The translations under genes and the position numbers were made by a program. Shown piece after piece: positions 52,093 through 60,303 of a stretch of 64,000 bases of DNA; the stretch's first letter is position 1, and each line of letters begins with the position of its first letter. Under the pieces are notes generated by a model, which saw nothing but the letters and a program-made list of their open reading frames with translations, made no database searches and was not told the origin of the DNA. Source of the DNA: Microbacterium hominis NBRC 15708 (GTDB taxonomy: Bacteria; Actinomycetota; Actinomycetes; Actinomycetales; Microbacteriaceae); NCBI RefSeq assembly GCF_001592125.1, contig NZ_BCWI01000011.1, positions 1 through 64,000 on the forward strand. The letters are read 5' to 3'.

Positions 52093-52192
52093 GCGCACGC
52101 CGCCTCCTCCCCCACGGCCCGGCCGCCCTCGCGCGCGGTCGGGCTGTGGACAGTCGCCCCGCGGCCCCCGCGAGCCCATCACAATCGGGGGC

Positions 52193-53074
52193 ATGCTCCG
52201 ACTGGCCGCGTCCCATCCGCCGCTGTGGCGGACACCCTCGAGCCTTCAGCTCGGAACGGAGCCGGGCGTTCGCATCGACGGCGTCAGCGACTGGCAGGAG
52301 CGGCTCCTCGACGCGCTGACCGACGGGATCCCCGACGCGATGCTGGTGCCGCTCGCCCGCAGCTTCGGGGCGACCGCCGCACAAGCGCAGGAGTTCACGG
52401 CCCGGCTCTCGACGGTGCTGACCCGCGAGGATCCTCCCGCGCTGGCCGTGCAGGTCGAGGTCCCCGCCACGCTCGCCCACGCCGAACTCGTGTCGCTCAC
52501 GGCGGGGTGGGATGCCGCGGCACTCGCGCACGACGGCGTCTCACGGTGGGACTGCGGTGTGCCGCGGCCCGGCATCCCGCTCATCGTCGTCGCGCACCGG
52601 CTGCTCGATCCGCGGCGGGCCTCCCGCCTGATGCGCGGAGACGTCACCCACGTGCCGATCGAGCTCGCCGGCGATCGCGTGAACGTCGGCCCCGTCGTGG
52701 TGCCCGGCCGGACGGCGTGCACCTCCTGCCTGCACGCGCACCGCGCGGACGAGGATCCGCAGTGGCCGCTCCTGGCCGCGCAGCTGCTCGGCCGCGAGCC
52801 GGTGCGCACCGACCCCGCGCTCCTCGTCGAGGCGGCGCTGCTCGCCGGGCGCCTCCTGCGCGAGGCCGCGGCGCTCCCGGCCGAGCCGGACGGCGAGGTG
52901 CGGCCGACGCTGTCCGTGGGGCTCAGCGCCGCCCGCGCGCGCCGCTCGTGGCGCGTCCATCGGCCGCACGAACGCTGCCTGTGCCGATCTCCTGAAGGAA
53001 TCGCGACCGCTGCCGCTGCCGCGCCCCCGAGCGCTGGGACCAGCTCAGGGAGAGCGACCGCGCGGCCCGCGTGA
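52193..53074 (+). CDS. ThiF/cyclodehydratase-related protein without catalytic core
   Basis: A 293-residue protein resembling the non-adenylating part of actinobacterial ThiF-like or TOMM leader-binding proteins. CTSCLHAHRADEDPQWPLLAAQL in the middle and HERCLC near the end give four Cys for a zinc site. I see no ATP-binding GxGxxG or adenylation motif, so it may be a scaffold rather than an enzyme. CACAAT lies 7 nt before the ATG. Its last 152 bp overlap the convergent uvrD2 gene. Confidence 0.7.
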   Translation: MLRLAASHPPLWRTPSSLQLGTEPGVRIDGVSDWQERLLDALTDGIPDAMLVPLARSFGATAAQAQEFTARLSTVLTREDPPALAVQVEVPATLAHAELVSLTAGWDAAALAHDGVSRWDCGVPRPGIPLIVVAHRLLDPRRASRLMRGDVTHVPIELAGDRVNVGPVVVPGRTACTSCLHAHRADEDPQWPLLAAQLLGREPVRTDPALLVEAALLAGRLLREAAALPAEPDGEVRPTLSVGLSAARARRSWRVHRPHERCLCRSPEGIATAAAAAPPSAGTSSGRATARPA

Positions 53075-54638
53075 TGCCGACGTAGGCGAGGCGTCTCTCC
53101 TCGTCGATCTCCTCGAACCCGGTCGCGTAGGAGATCGGCAGCAGGCCCTCGGCCAGCCCGACGAGGTGGACGTGATCCCACTCCAGTCCCTTCGCCGCGT
53201 GGAGCGTGGCGAGGGTGACCGTGCGCAGCGTCGGTTCGTGCTGATCGCGCCCGCGCGCCATCAGCTCGTCGGTGAAGGCGCGCAGCGTCATGCCCTCCGG
53301 CGCCTGCTCCGCCAGCCGCATCACCGCCGCGCGCGCTTCCCACGCGTCGCGGAGCGCCCCGCCCGCCGGCGGCGGCTCTTCGGTGAGGCCGAGCGAGCGC
53401 AGCACATCGCGCACCGCCGCGACGAACCCGGACTCGACGGGGGCCACGGAGGCGCCCCGCAGCGCGAGCACCGCCTGGCGCACCTCGGGGAGGTCGAAGA
53501 AGCGCTTGCCGCCGAGGACGGTCGCGGGGATGCCGCGCGCCGCGAGAGCGGCCAGCAGTGGAGCCGACTGGGCGTTGGCGCGGTACAGCACCGCGATGTC
53601 CTGGGGCTCGATGCCCGCGTCGCGCTGCGCCGCGATCGCGGCGGCCACGCCCTCGGCCTCCGCCGCGTCGTCGTCGTAGCCGGTGACGGTCGGCGTCACC
53701 CCGGCCGTCCGCTCCGAACGCAGCGCGAGCGCCCCCGGCCGACCGCGCATGAGCGCGTTGGCGACCGCGAGGATGGCGGGGTCGGAGCGGTAGTTGTGCT
53801 CCAGCCGCACCACGGTGGCGTCCTCGAAGCGGTCGGCGAAGTCGAGGAGGTAGCGCGGGTCGGCGCCGGCGAAGGAGTAGATCGTCTGGCTCGCGTCGCC
53901 GACGACGCACAGATCGCGCCGGTCTCCGAGCCAGAGCTCCAGCAGCCGGTACTGCACCGGCGAGACGTCCTGGAACTCGTCCACCGTCAGGTGGCGGTAC
54001 TGCTCGTGCACCGCGGCCGCGACGCGCGGCTCCGACTCGAGCATGCCCGCGCACGCGAGCAGGACGTCTTCGAAGTCCAACTGCCGGCGCTCGTCCTTGA
54101 CCTTCTCGTACCGATGCTGCAGCTCGGCGAGGGCGTGCGCGTCGAGCGCGGGACCGAGTCCCTCGGGGTGCGCGGCGGCATCCTGATCGATCGTGTGCAT
54201 CGCGACCTTGCGCCATTCGATGCGACTGGCCACGTCGCGCAGGGTCGTGCCATCCAGCCGCAGACCGAGGCTGTCGGCGGCCTGCCCCAGCACACGCACC
54301 TTGTTGTCGATGATCGACGGGGCGGTGTCGCGGGCCAGCTGCGGCCAGAAGAAGTTCAGCTGCGCGAGGGCCGTCGCGTGGAAGGTCCGTGCGGCGACGC
54401 CTTCGACACCGAGCGCGCGCAGGCGCCCCCGCATCTCCCCCGCCGCCTTCGCCGTGAAGGTCACGGCCATGACCCGCGACGGCGAGTAGGCGCCGGTGTC
54501 GACGCCGTGCGCGATGCGGTGGGTGATGACGCGGGTCTTGCCCGTGCCCGCGCCCGCCAGCACGCACACCGGGCCGCGCAGCAGCGCCGCCGCCTCGCGC
54601 TGCTGATCGTCGAGGCCCATCAGCGCGCGTGCGCTCAC
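52923..54638 (-). CDS. uvrD2: UvrD2-type superfamily I helicase
   Basis: A 571-residue 3'-to-5' DNA helicase. Motifs: Q-motif LDDQQREAAALL, Walker A GAGTGKTRVIT, AVTFTAKAAGEM, motif II TVDEFQDVSP, GDASQTIYSFAGA, VRLEHNYRSD, TLHAAKGLEWDHV and YVGITRAARSL. Mycobacterial UvrD2 is longer, with HRDC and zinc domains; neither is present here. The GTG at 54638 overlaps the nudC stop (GTGA); an ATG at 54620 is the alternative. The gene's 3' end overlaps the convergent ThiF-like gene. Confidence 0.92.
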   Translation of the reverse strand: MSARALMGLDDQQREAAALLRGPVCVLAGAGTGKTRVITHRIAHGVDTGAYSPSRVMAVTFTAKAAGEMRGRLRALGVEGVAARTFHATALAQLNFFWPQLARDTAPSIIDNKVRVLGQAADSLGLRLDGTTLRDVASRIEWRKVAMHTIDQDAAAHPEGLGPALDAHALAELQHRYEKVKDERRQLDFEDVLLACAGMLESEPRVAAAVHEQYRHLTVDEFQDVSPVQYRLLELWLGDRRDLCVVGDASQTIYSFAGADPRYLLDFADRFEDATVVRLEHNYRSDPAILAVANALMRGRPGALALRSERTAGVTPTVTGYDDDAAEAEGVAAAIAAQRDAGIEPQDIAVLYRANAQSAPLLAALAARGIPATVLGGKRFFDLPEVRQAVLALRGASVAPVESGFVAAVRDVLRSLGLTEEPPPAGGALRDAWEARAAVMRLAEQAPEGMTLRAFTDELMARGRDQHEPTLRTVTLATLHAAKGLEWDHVHLVGLAEGLLPISYATGFEEIDEERRLAYVGITRAARSLSLSWSQRSGARQRQRSRFLQEIGTGSVRAADGRATSGARGRR

Positions 54639-55585
54639 GCGGTCTCTCCCGCCCAGTCGGCGATCAGCCGATGCGCGATGGAGGCCGTCCCGGGCAGCAG
54701 CACGTCGCCCTCGCCGCGGAGCGCGGCACGGATCTCGTCGCGGTCGAACCAGCGCACATCGACGATCTCCTCGCCGTCCGGCCGGGCGGCCGCCGGATCG
54801 ACGGCCGCGGCGTGGAAGCCGAGCATGAGCGACCGCGGATACGGCCAGGCCTGCGAGCCGCGGTAGTGCAACGCCTCGACCGCGACACCGGCCTCCTCGT
54901 GCACCTCGCGCACGATCGCCGACTCGAGCGACTCGCCCGCCTCGACGAACCCGGCGAAGGTGGAGTACAGGTTGCGATCGCCCCACAGGGCGTTGCGACC
55001 CAGCAGCAGGCTCTCGCCGTCGGGAGCGACGACCCCGACGATCACCGCGGGGTCCGTGCGGGGGAAGTGCTCGCGTCCGCACACCGGGCAGTGGCGCGCC
55101 CACCCGGCGGCACGCTGCACGGTGCGCGCTCCGCAGTGGGAGCAGAACGGGGCGTCGACGAGCCAGCGGGCCAGGGCGACCGCCTCGACGAGCAATCCGG
55201 CGTCAACGGCGGAGAGCTCGCCGCCGATCGCGCGGAGCGACGCCCACACGAGCCGTGCGGCGGCGTCCGCCGCACGGTCCTCCCGCACCGGGTCGGCCTC
55301 GTCGGCCCCCGCAGCGGCGAGCAGCACGGCGGTGCCGGCTGCTCCCCGACCGAGGAAGGCCCACTGCACGTCTACACGGATCGCGTCGACCGGCACGAGC
55401 TGCAGGGCTCCGGCGGCATCCACCGGAGCGCGGTCGCCGTGGACGGCGACGACGCGGGAGGACGGGTCGGCGCGCAATCGCTCCAGCAGGTCGGGATCGC
55501 TGCGCTCCTCGGCACAGCGATCGATGCCGCCGCGCGCGAGCGCGGGCAGACGCACGGAAACAGGCGGCTCGGCCGATGGCGACAT
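54635..55585 (-). CDS. nudC: NAD+ diphosphatase (NudC)
   Basis: A 316-residue Nudix hydrolase that cleaves NAD(H), and in other bacteria removes NAD caps from RNA. Zinc ribbon CSHC...CPVC at about 140-160, Nudix box GFVEAGESLESAIVREVHEE followed by AGV, and the NADH-specific SQAWPYPRSLM. The ATG at 55585 has GGAAGG upstream; the longer frame to 55666 overlaps the divergent promoter. Coupled to uvrD2. Confidence 0.93.
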   Translation of the reverse strand: MSPSAEPPVSVRLPALARGGIDRCAEERSDPDLLERLRADPSSRVVAVHGDRAPVDAAGALQLVPVDAIRVDVQWAFLGRGAAGTAVLLAAAGADEADPVREDRAADAAARLVWASLRAIGGELSAVDAGLLVEAVALARWLVDAPFCSHCGARTVQRAAGWARHCPVCGREHFPRTDPAVIVGVVAPDGESLLLGRNALWGDRNLYSTFAGFVEAGESLESAIVREVHEEAGVAVEALHYRGSQAWPYPRSLMLGFHAAAVDPAAARPDGEEIVDVRWFDRDEIRAALRGEGDVLLPGTASIAHRLIADWAGETA

Positions 55586-55638
55586 CCGGGACCTTCCTCG
55601 ACGGGCGTGGCGCACACGGGGACGGGGCGCGGCACACC

Positions 55639-55644
55639 TACCCT
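55639..55644 (+). promoter_or_regulatory. Leaderless -10 of the phosphotransferase gene
   Basis: TACCCT ends 6 nt before the ATG at 55651. Confidence 0.5.
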
Positions 55645-55650
55645 GGGGGC

Positions 55651-56964
55651 ATGGCACGCTCACCACTCACTCTAGCCGCGTCGGTCACGTCGGCTCTGCC
55701 TCGCGTCGCGGTGGTCGGTGTGGCGCCGCTGACCGAGGGCGTCTCCGGCCGGTACGACAGCGCCATCGCCACCCTCGACGACGATCGGCGCGTCGTGGTG
55801 CGCGTTCCCGTCAACGACGAGGCCCAGAACGACCTGCTGGCCGAGGCGCGCGCCCTGACCTCTCTGACGGCGGGCGTGCGCGGAGTGCTCCCGTTCGGCG
55901 CCCCCGACGTGCTCGGGCAGACGAGCGTCGACGGCCGTGCCGCGCTCGTGCAGTCCCTCCTTCCCGGCTACCGCGTGGATGCCGCACACGTGCCGTCGGG
56001 ACGCGGCATCGCGACCGCGCTCGCGGCGGCCATCGCGGCCGTGCACGACCTGCCCGTCACGGTGATCCGCGACGCGGGCCTGCCGATGCTCACGTCCGGG
56101 CAGGTGCGGGACGAGGCCGAACGACTGCTGGACCGCGCCGAGGCGACCGGACTGCTGCCCTTCGGGCTGCTGCGGCGCTGGAGCACGGCGCTCGGCTCCG
56201 ACCCGCTCTGGCGGTTCGAGACGACGGTCGTGCTGGGCGGGGTCGACCCGGCATCCTTCGTCTTCGAGGACGACGCCGACGGCGCACCGGTCGTGACCGG
56301 GTTGCTGTCGTGGGGCGGGCTGGGCGTCGGCGATCCGGCGATCGACCTCCGCTGGACGGCCTCGGCGCCGGCGGCCCAGGCCGACGTCCTCGACGAGTAC
56401 GCGCGCCGCTCGCATCGGGCGCCGGACTCGCTGCTCTCCGAGCGCGCCCGTCTGCACGCCGAGCTCGAGTTCGCGAAGTGGCTCGTCCACGGTCACGAGA
56501 GTGGCGACCGCACCGTCGTCGGCGACGCCGTGGCCCTGCTCGAGTCGCTGGATGCCAGCGTCCGCGACGAGCCGGTGCGCGCGCGCGACGACGTCACCCT
56601 CGACGAGGCCCTCGCCGCGACGCAGCGGGTTCCGGCGGGTGCCGGCGACGCCGCCGACACGTCCATGCAGACCGACAGCTTCGACCCCGACACCCTCGCC
56701 GCCTTCCTCGCCGACGAGAACGAGGCCGGCTCGGCGGAGACGAGTCATCTGGAGACCATCCCGATCGAGCTGTCGGAGTGGTCCGCCGCGCCGGCGGCCA
56801 CCGGCCGCGTGCCGGTTCACACCGCCGATGTCCCCGTGACCGCGCCCGCAGCGCGCGAGGACGACCTCGCCCCCGCCGAAGACGGTGCGCCGGCCAGCGC
56901 CGACGACATCGACCGCGACACGGCGGCGCGCAACGCGCTTCGCCGCTGGACCGGGACCGCCTGA
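55651..56964 (+). CDS. Aminoglycoside/macrolide phosphotransferase-like protein with acidic tail
   Basis: A 437-residue protein. Residues 1-315 follow the APH/macrolide-kinase plan (LDDDRRVVVRVPVNDEAQNDL, AAAIAAVHDLP, WGGLGVGDPAIDLRW), where GDPAIDL gives the metal Asp; the usual HxD catalytic loop reads FVFEDDADG-like sequence and is not canonical. Residues about 316-437 form an acidic low-complexity tail. Conserved relatives lie next to adnAB in actinobacteria. Substrate unknown. Convergent with adnB. Confidence 0.8.
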   Translation: MARSPLTLAASVTSALPRVAVVGVAPLTEGVSGRYDSAIATLDDDRRVVVRVPVNDEAQNDLLAEARALTSLTAGVRGVLPFGAPDVLGQTSVDGRAALVQSLLPGYRVDAAHVPSGRGIATALAAAIAAVHDLPVTVIRDAGLPMLTSGQVRDEAERLLDRAEATGLLPFGLLRRWSTALGSDPLWRFETTVVLGGVDPASFVFEDDADGAPVVTGLLSWGGLGVGDPAIDLRWTASAPAAQADVLDEYARRSHRAPDSLLSERARLHAELEFAKWLVHGHESGDRTVVGDAVALLESLDASVRDEPVRARDDVTLDEALAATQRVPAGAGDAADTSMQTDSFDPDTLAAFLADENEAGSAETSHLETIPIELSEWSAAPAATGRVPVHTADVPVTAPAAREDDLAPAEDGAPASADDIDRDTAARNALRRWTGTA

Positions 56965-56975
56965 GCCCGTCCTGC

Positions 56976-56994
56976 CCGGCGGCCGTCCCGCCGG
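56976..56994. terminator. Hairpin between the phosphotransferase and adnB
   Basis: CCGGCGG/CCGCCGG around CCGTC lies between convergent stop codons (56964 and 56998). No T-run. Confidence 0.5.
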
Positions 56995-56997
56995 CGT

Positions 56998-59900
56998 TCA
57001 GTCGCGCAGGATGAGTCCGTCCGCGACGTAGAAGAGCACGACGTCGATCGACTCCAACGGGACGCCGTGCCGCGCGTGATAGGCGGCGCGGTACAGGCGG
57101 AGCTGGACCATACGCTCCTCGCGCTCGGCGGCGGTGCGCGGTGCGCGCCCCGTCTTCCAGTCGACGATCTCGATGCGGTCCCCGCGGCGGTACACGGCGT
57201 CGAGCTTGCAGATCACGACGTGCGGGCTGCCGTCGCCCAGCGCGTCCGCCATCGTGACGTCGATCTCGGTCTCGACCTCCAGCGGCTGCAGCCGAGCCCA
57301 CTCGGAGGCGAGGAAGGCCTCCTGCAGGCGTCGCAGGTCGGCGTCGCTCTCCGATGTCATGCCGACGGCGTCGCCGTGGGCGAGTTCGTCGTCGTCGTGC
57401 CAGAGCACGTCGTCCGGCGACGTGCCGTCGCCGACCAGCCCCGAGCGCTGCTCCACCCAGGCATGGAACCTGGTCCCCAGCCGGGACTGACGGTAGGGCC
57501 GCTCGGGCAGCGGGCGCGCGAGGGCGGGGGCATCGCCGAGGTAGTCCTTGAAGCGCGACGCCGGGATGCGCACCGGGGCGGGAGGGCGCACGGGATGCTC
57601 GCGCGCGTCGCGCTCCGCGAGCAGCAGGGCGAGCTCCCGCGACGGTACGGCGGGCGGATCGGCCGCGGATGCGGCCCGCACCGCGGCGGCCGCCGCCTCG
57701 ACGACCTCGCGGCGCGCCCCCAGCGGGTCGAGCGGCCACTGCAGCATCCTGCGCCTGCCCTCGAACGGGTTCTCCCCCGCATCCTCCGGCACCTCCAGCG
57801 CCGCGCCCAGGGCATCGGCGATCTCCCGGAGGAACGGGCTGGGCTTGCGCGCCGACCGGGTTCCCGACCAGCTCGACCCCGTCAACAGCAGATGATCGCG
57901 GGCGCGGGTGACCGCCACATACGCGAGTCGGCGTTCCTCCTCGAGCTGGCGGGCACGACCGGCGTCGACGAACGAGGCGAGCGCGGCGGCGAGGTCCTGC
58001 TGGGTCGGCGCCTGATCCGCCCGCCAGCGCAGCTCGGGGAGCCACTCGGCGTCACCGCGGAACTCGTAGGGCAGCACGCCGAAGCCGAGCCAGCCGCGCG
58101 TGTCCTTCGGCCGCGTGGGCAGCTCGTCCTCCACCAGGCGGACGACGGCCACGGCATCCCATTCGAGTCCCTTCGACCCGTGGATCGTGAGCAGCTGCAC
58201 CACGTCGTCCTCCGGGGGCTCCGTGCGCGGCGCGAACTCGTCGAGCCGCTCGGCGTGGTCGAGCCACGCCAGAAGGCTCGGCAGCGACCCGCGCTCGTCC
58301 GTCGCGAGGAAGCCGTGCAGCTCGTCGACGAACGCGCGCAGCTGATCGCTCGCCACCCGCGCGGGACCGCGGGCCTCGTTCGCGGCGAGTTCGATGTCCA
58401 GGCGCAGTTCCAGCTCGATCATGCGCACCAGTTCGGGAATCGGCAGGGCGGCCTGCCGCCGCAGCCCGGCGAAGACGGCCGCCGCGTCGCGCAGCCGCTC
58501 ACGGGCCGGAGGGGTGATGTCGGCGAGCCACCCGTGATCGGGTCCGTGGCGCAGGAAGAAGTCCACCGCGTCGACGAGTGAGCCCTGCTCGTCGCCGGCG
58601 GATGCGCGCATCCGCTCGACGACCTCGGGGGCCAGCGGCTGCAGCGCCGCGTCGTGTCGCGCGATGCGGCGCGACAGCTCCGCCAGCGCCCGCAGGTCGG
58701 CGACGCCGATCCTCCACCGCGGACCGGCGAGCAGACGGATGAGCGCCGATCCGGCGCGCGGGTCGCTGATCACACGGAGCGCGGACACGACGTCCACGAC
58801 CTCCGGAGTCGACAGCAGTCCCCCGAGTCCCAGGATCCGATGCGGGATGCCGCGGCGCCCGAGCGCGTCGGCGAAGTGGACCATGTGCATCTTGCTGCGG
58901 AGCAGCACCGCCCCCGTCGTGGGGCGCCCCTCGCCCTCGCGTTCGCGGCGCACCCGTGTGAACCACTCCGCGACCCGGTCGGCTTCGGCGTCGATGTCGC
59001 CGTCGAGATGCACCTCGACATGGCCCCGCTCGGCGCCGGGGCGTGGCCGCAGCGGCGCGACCGGCACCGGAACGCGCTCGGCGAGAGGGGCCAGCACGGC
59101 GCCGGCGGCGGTCAGCACGTCGACGCTGTTGCGCCAGCTGGTCATCAGCGAGTACATGCCGGCATCGTCGTCGGTGCTGAAGGCGCTCGCGAACCCGCCC
59201 AGGTTGCCGGCGCTCGCACCGCGCCAGCCGTAGATCGACTGATGCGGGTCGCCGACGGCCATCACGGCGGCATCCCGGAAGACCGCCGCCAGCAGCTGCG
59301 TCTGCACCACCGACGTGTCCTGGTACTCGTCGAGCAGGATGACGCGGTAGCGCTCGCGCAGTTCGGCCCCCACGACCGGATGCGCGTCGACGATGTCGCA
59401 CGCGCCCGCCACCTGATCCGAGAAGTCGATGACACCCAGCCGGCGTTTGCGCCGCCCGTATTCGCGGGCCAGGTCGACGAGCACCTCCAGCCCACTCACC
59501 GCCGTGGCGGCCTTCGCCACATCGGCGTAGACCGTGACCCGCGCGGACGTGGACGGACGCTGCAGGACGTCCGCGAACCGGGCGGGGAAGAGGGCGAGCT
59601 CGTCGAGATCGACCCGATTGTCCGCCGCATCGCGGGCGATGCGCAGCGCGCCGTCGACGATCGATCGCAGAGCCTCCTCGCGGCCCTCCAGGCGCACGTC
59701 GTCGGCGTCGAGGACGACGCGGCGCATCAGTAGCCACGCCGCCGACTCGCTGAGCACGGCGGCTTCGGCGTCGCGCCCGAGCCGCACGGCGTGCTCGCGG
59801 ACGATCGCGTCGGCGAAGCTGTTGTAGGTGGCGACGGTGGGCCGATCGAGCAGACTGTCCGCCCCCTCGTCCGCCGGGACGGGGACCGCGCCGGATGCCG

Positions 59901-60303
59901 CGGCGAGCTCCGCCAGCAGATCGTGGCGCCTCCCCTCGGGCGCTCCGGAGCGTTCCAGCTCGCCGAGCGCATCCAGGCGTCCCGCGGCGTGCAGGGCGTC
60001 GAGGTGCGGGACCAGTCCCCGCCGCTCGAACTCGGCGAGCCGATGCAGCCGGCGGTGGATGCGCTCGGCCAGCTCGCCGGCGGCCTTGCGGGTGAAGGTG
60101 AGACCCAGGACCGCGTCGCGGGAGACGAGGCCGTTGGCGACCAGCCAGACGACGCGTCCCGCCATCGTCTCGGTCTTGCCGCTGCCCGCTCCCGCGACGA
60201 CGAGAGCCGGCGCCAGGGGCGCGGCGATCACGCGCGCCTGCTCGGGTGTGGGCGGGAACTGACCGAGGGCGGCGGCGAGGGCGGCGGGGCTGACCGATGT
60301 CAC
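56998..60303 (-). CDS. adnB: AdnB-type helicase-nuclease subunit
   Basis: An 1101-residue UvrD-like motor with C-terminal nuclease, the lead subunit of actinobacterial AdnAB, which resects double-strand breaks. Walker A GAGSGKTETM, motif II ILLDEYQDTS, GDPHQSIYGWRGA, LTIHGSKGLEWD and YVAVTRARDHLL show a complete helicase; the PD-(D/E)xK nuclease shows IEIVDWKTG and QLRLYRAAY. The GTG at 60303 overlaps the adnA stop (GTGA); the longer frame to 61935 is antisense-like filler. Length equals mycobacterial AdnB. Confidence 0.93.
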   Translation of the reverse strand: MTSVSPAALAAALGQFPPTPEQARVIAAPLAPALVVAGAGSGKTETMAGRVVWLVANGLVSRDAVLGLTFTRKAAGELAERIHRRLHRLAEFERRGLVPHLDALHAAGRLDALGELERSGAPEGRRHDLLAELAAASGAVPVPADEGADSLLDRPTVATYNSFADAIVREHAVRLGRDAEAAVLSESAAWLLMRRVVLDADDVRLEGREEALRSIVDGALRIARDAADNRVDLDELALFPARFADVLQRPSTSARVTVYADVAKAATAVSGLEVLVDLAREYGRRKRRLGVIDFSDQVAGACDIVDAHPVVGAELRERYRVILLDEYQDTSVVQTQLLAAVFRDAAVMAVGDPHQSIYGWRGASAGNLGGFASAFSTDDDAGMYSLMTSWRNSVDVLTAAGAVLAPLAERVPVPVAPLRPRPGAERGHVEVHLDGDIDAEADRVAEWFTRVRREREGEGRPTTGAVLLRSKMHMVHFADALGRRGIPHRILGLGGLLSTPEVVDVVSALRVISDPRAGSALIRLLAGPRWRIGVADLRALAELSRRIARHDAALQPLAPEVVERMRASAGDEQGSLVDAVDFFLRHGPDHGWLADITPPARERLRDAAAVFAGLRRQAALPIPELVRMIELELRLDIELAANEARGPARVASDQLRAFVDELHGFLATDERGSLPSLLAWLDHAERLDEFAPRTEPPEDDVVQLLTIHGSKGLEWDAVAVVRLVEDELPTRPKDTRGWLGFGVLPYEFRGDAEWLPELRWRADQAPTQQDLAAALASFVDAGRARQLEEERRLAYVAVTRARDHLLLTGSSWSGTRSARKPSPFLREIADALGAALEVPEDAGENPFEGRRRMLQWPLDPLGARREVVEAAAAAVRAASAADPPAVPSRELALLLAERDAREHPVRPPAPVRIPASRFKDYLGDAPALARPLPERPYRQSRLGTRFHAWVEQRSGLVGDGTSPDDVLWHDDDELAHGDAVGMTSESDADLRRLQEAFLASEWARLQPLEVETEIDVTMADALGDGSPHVVICKLDAVYRRGDRIEIVDWKTGRAPRTAAEREERMVQLRLYRAAYHARHGVPLESIDVVLFYVADGLILRD

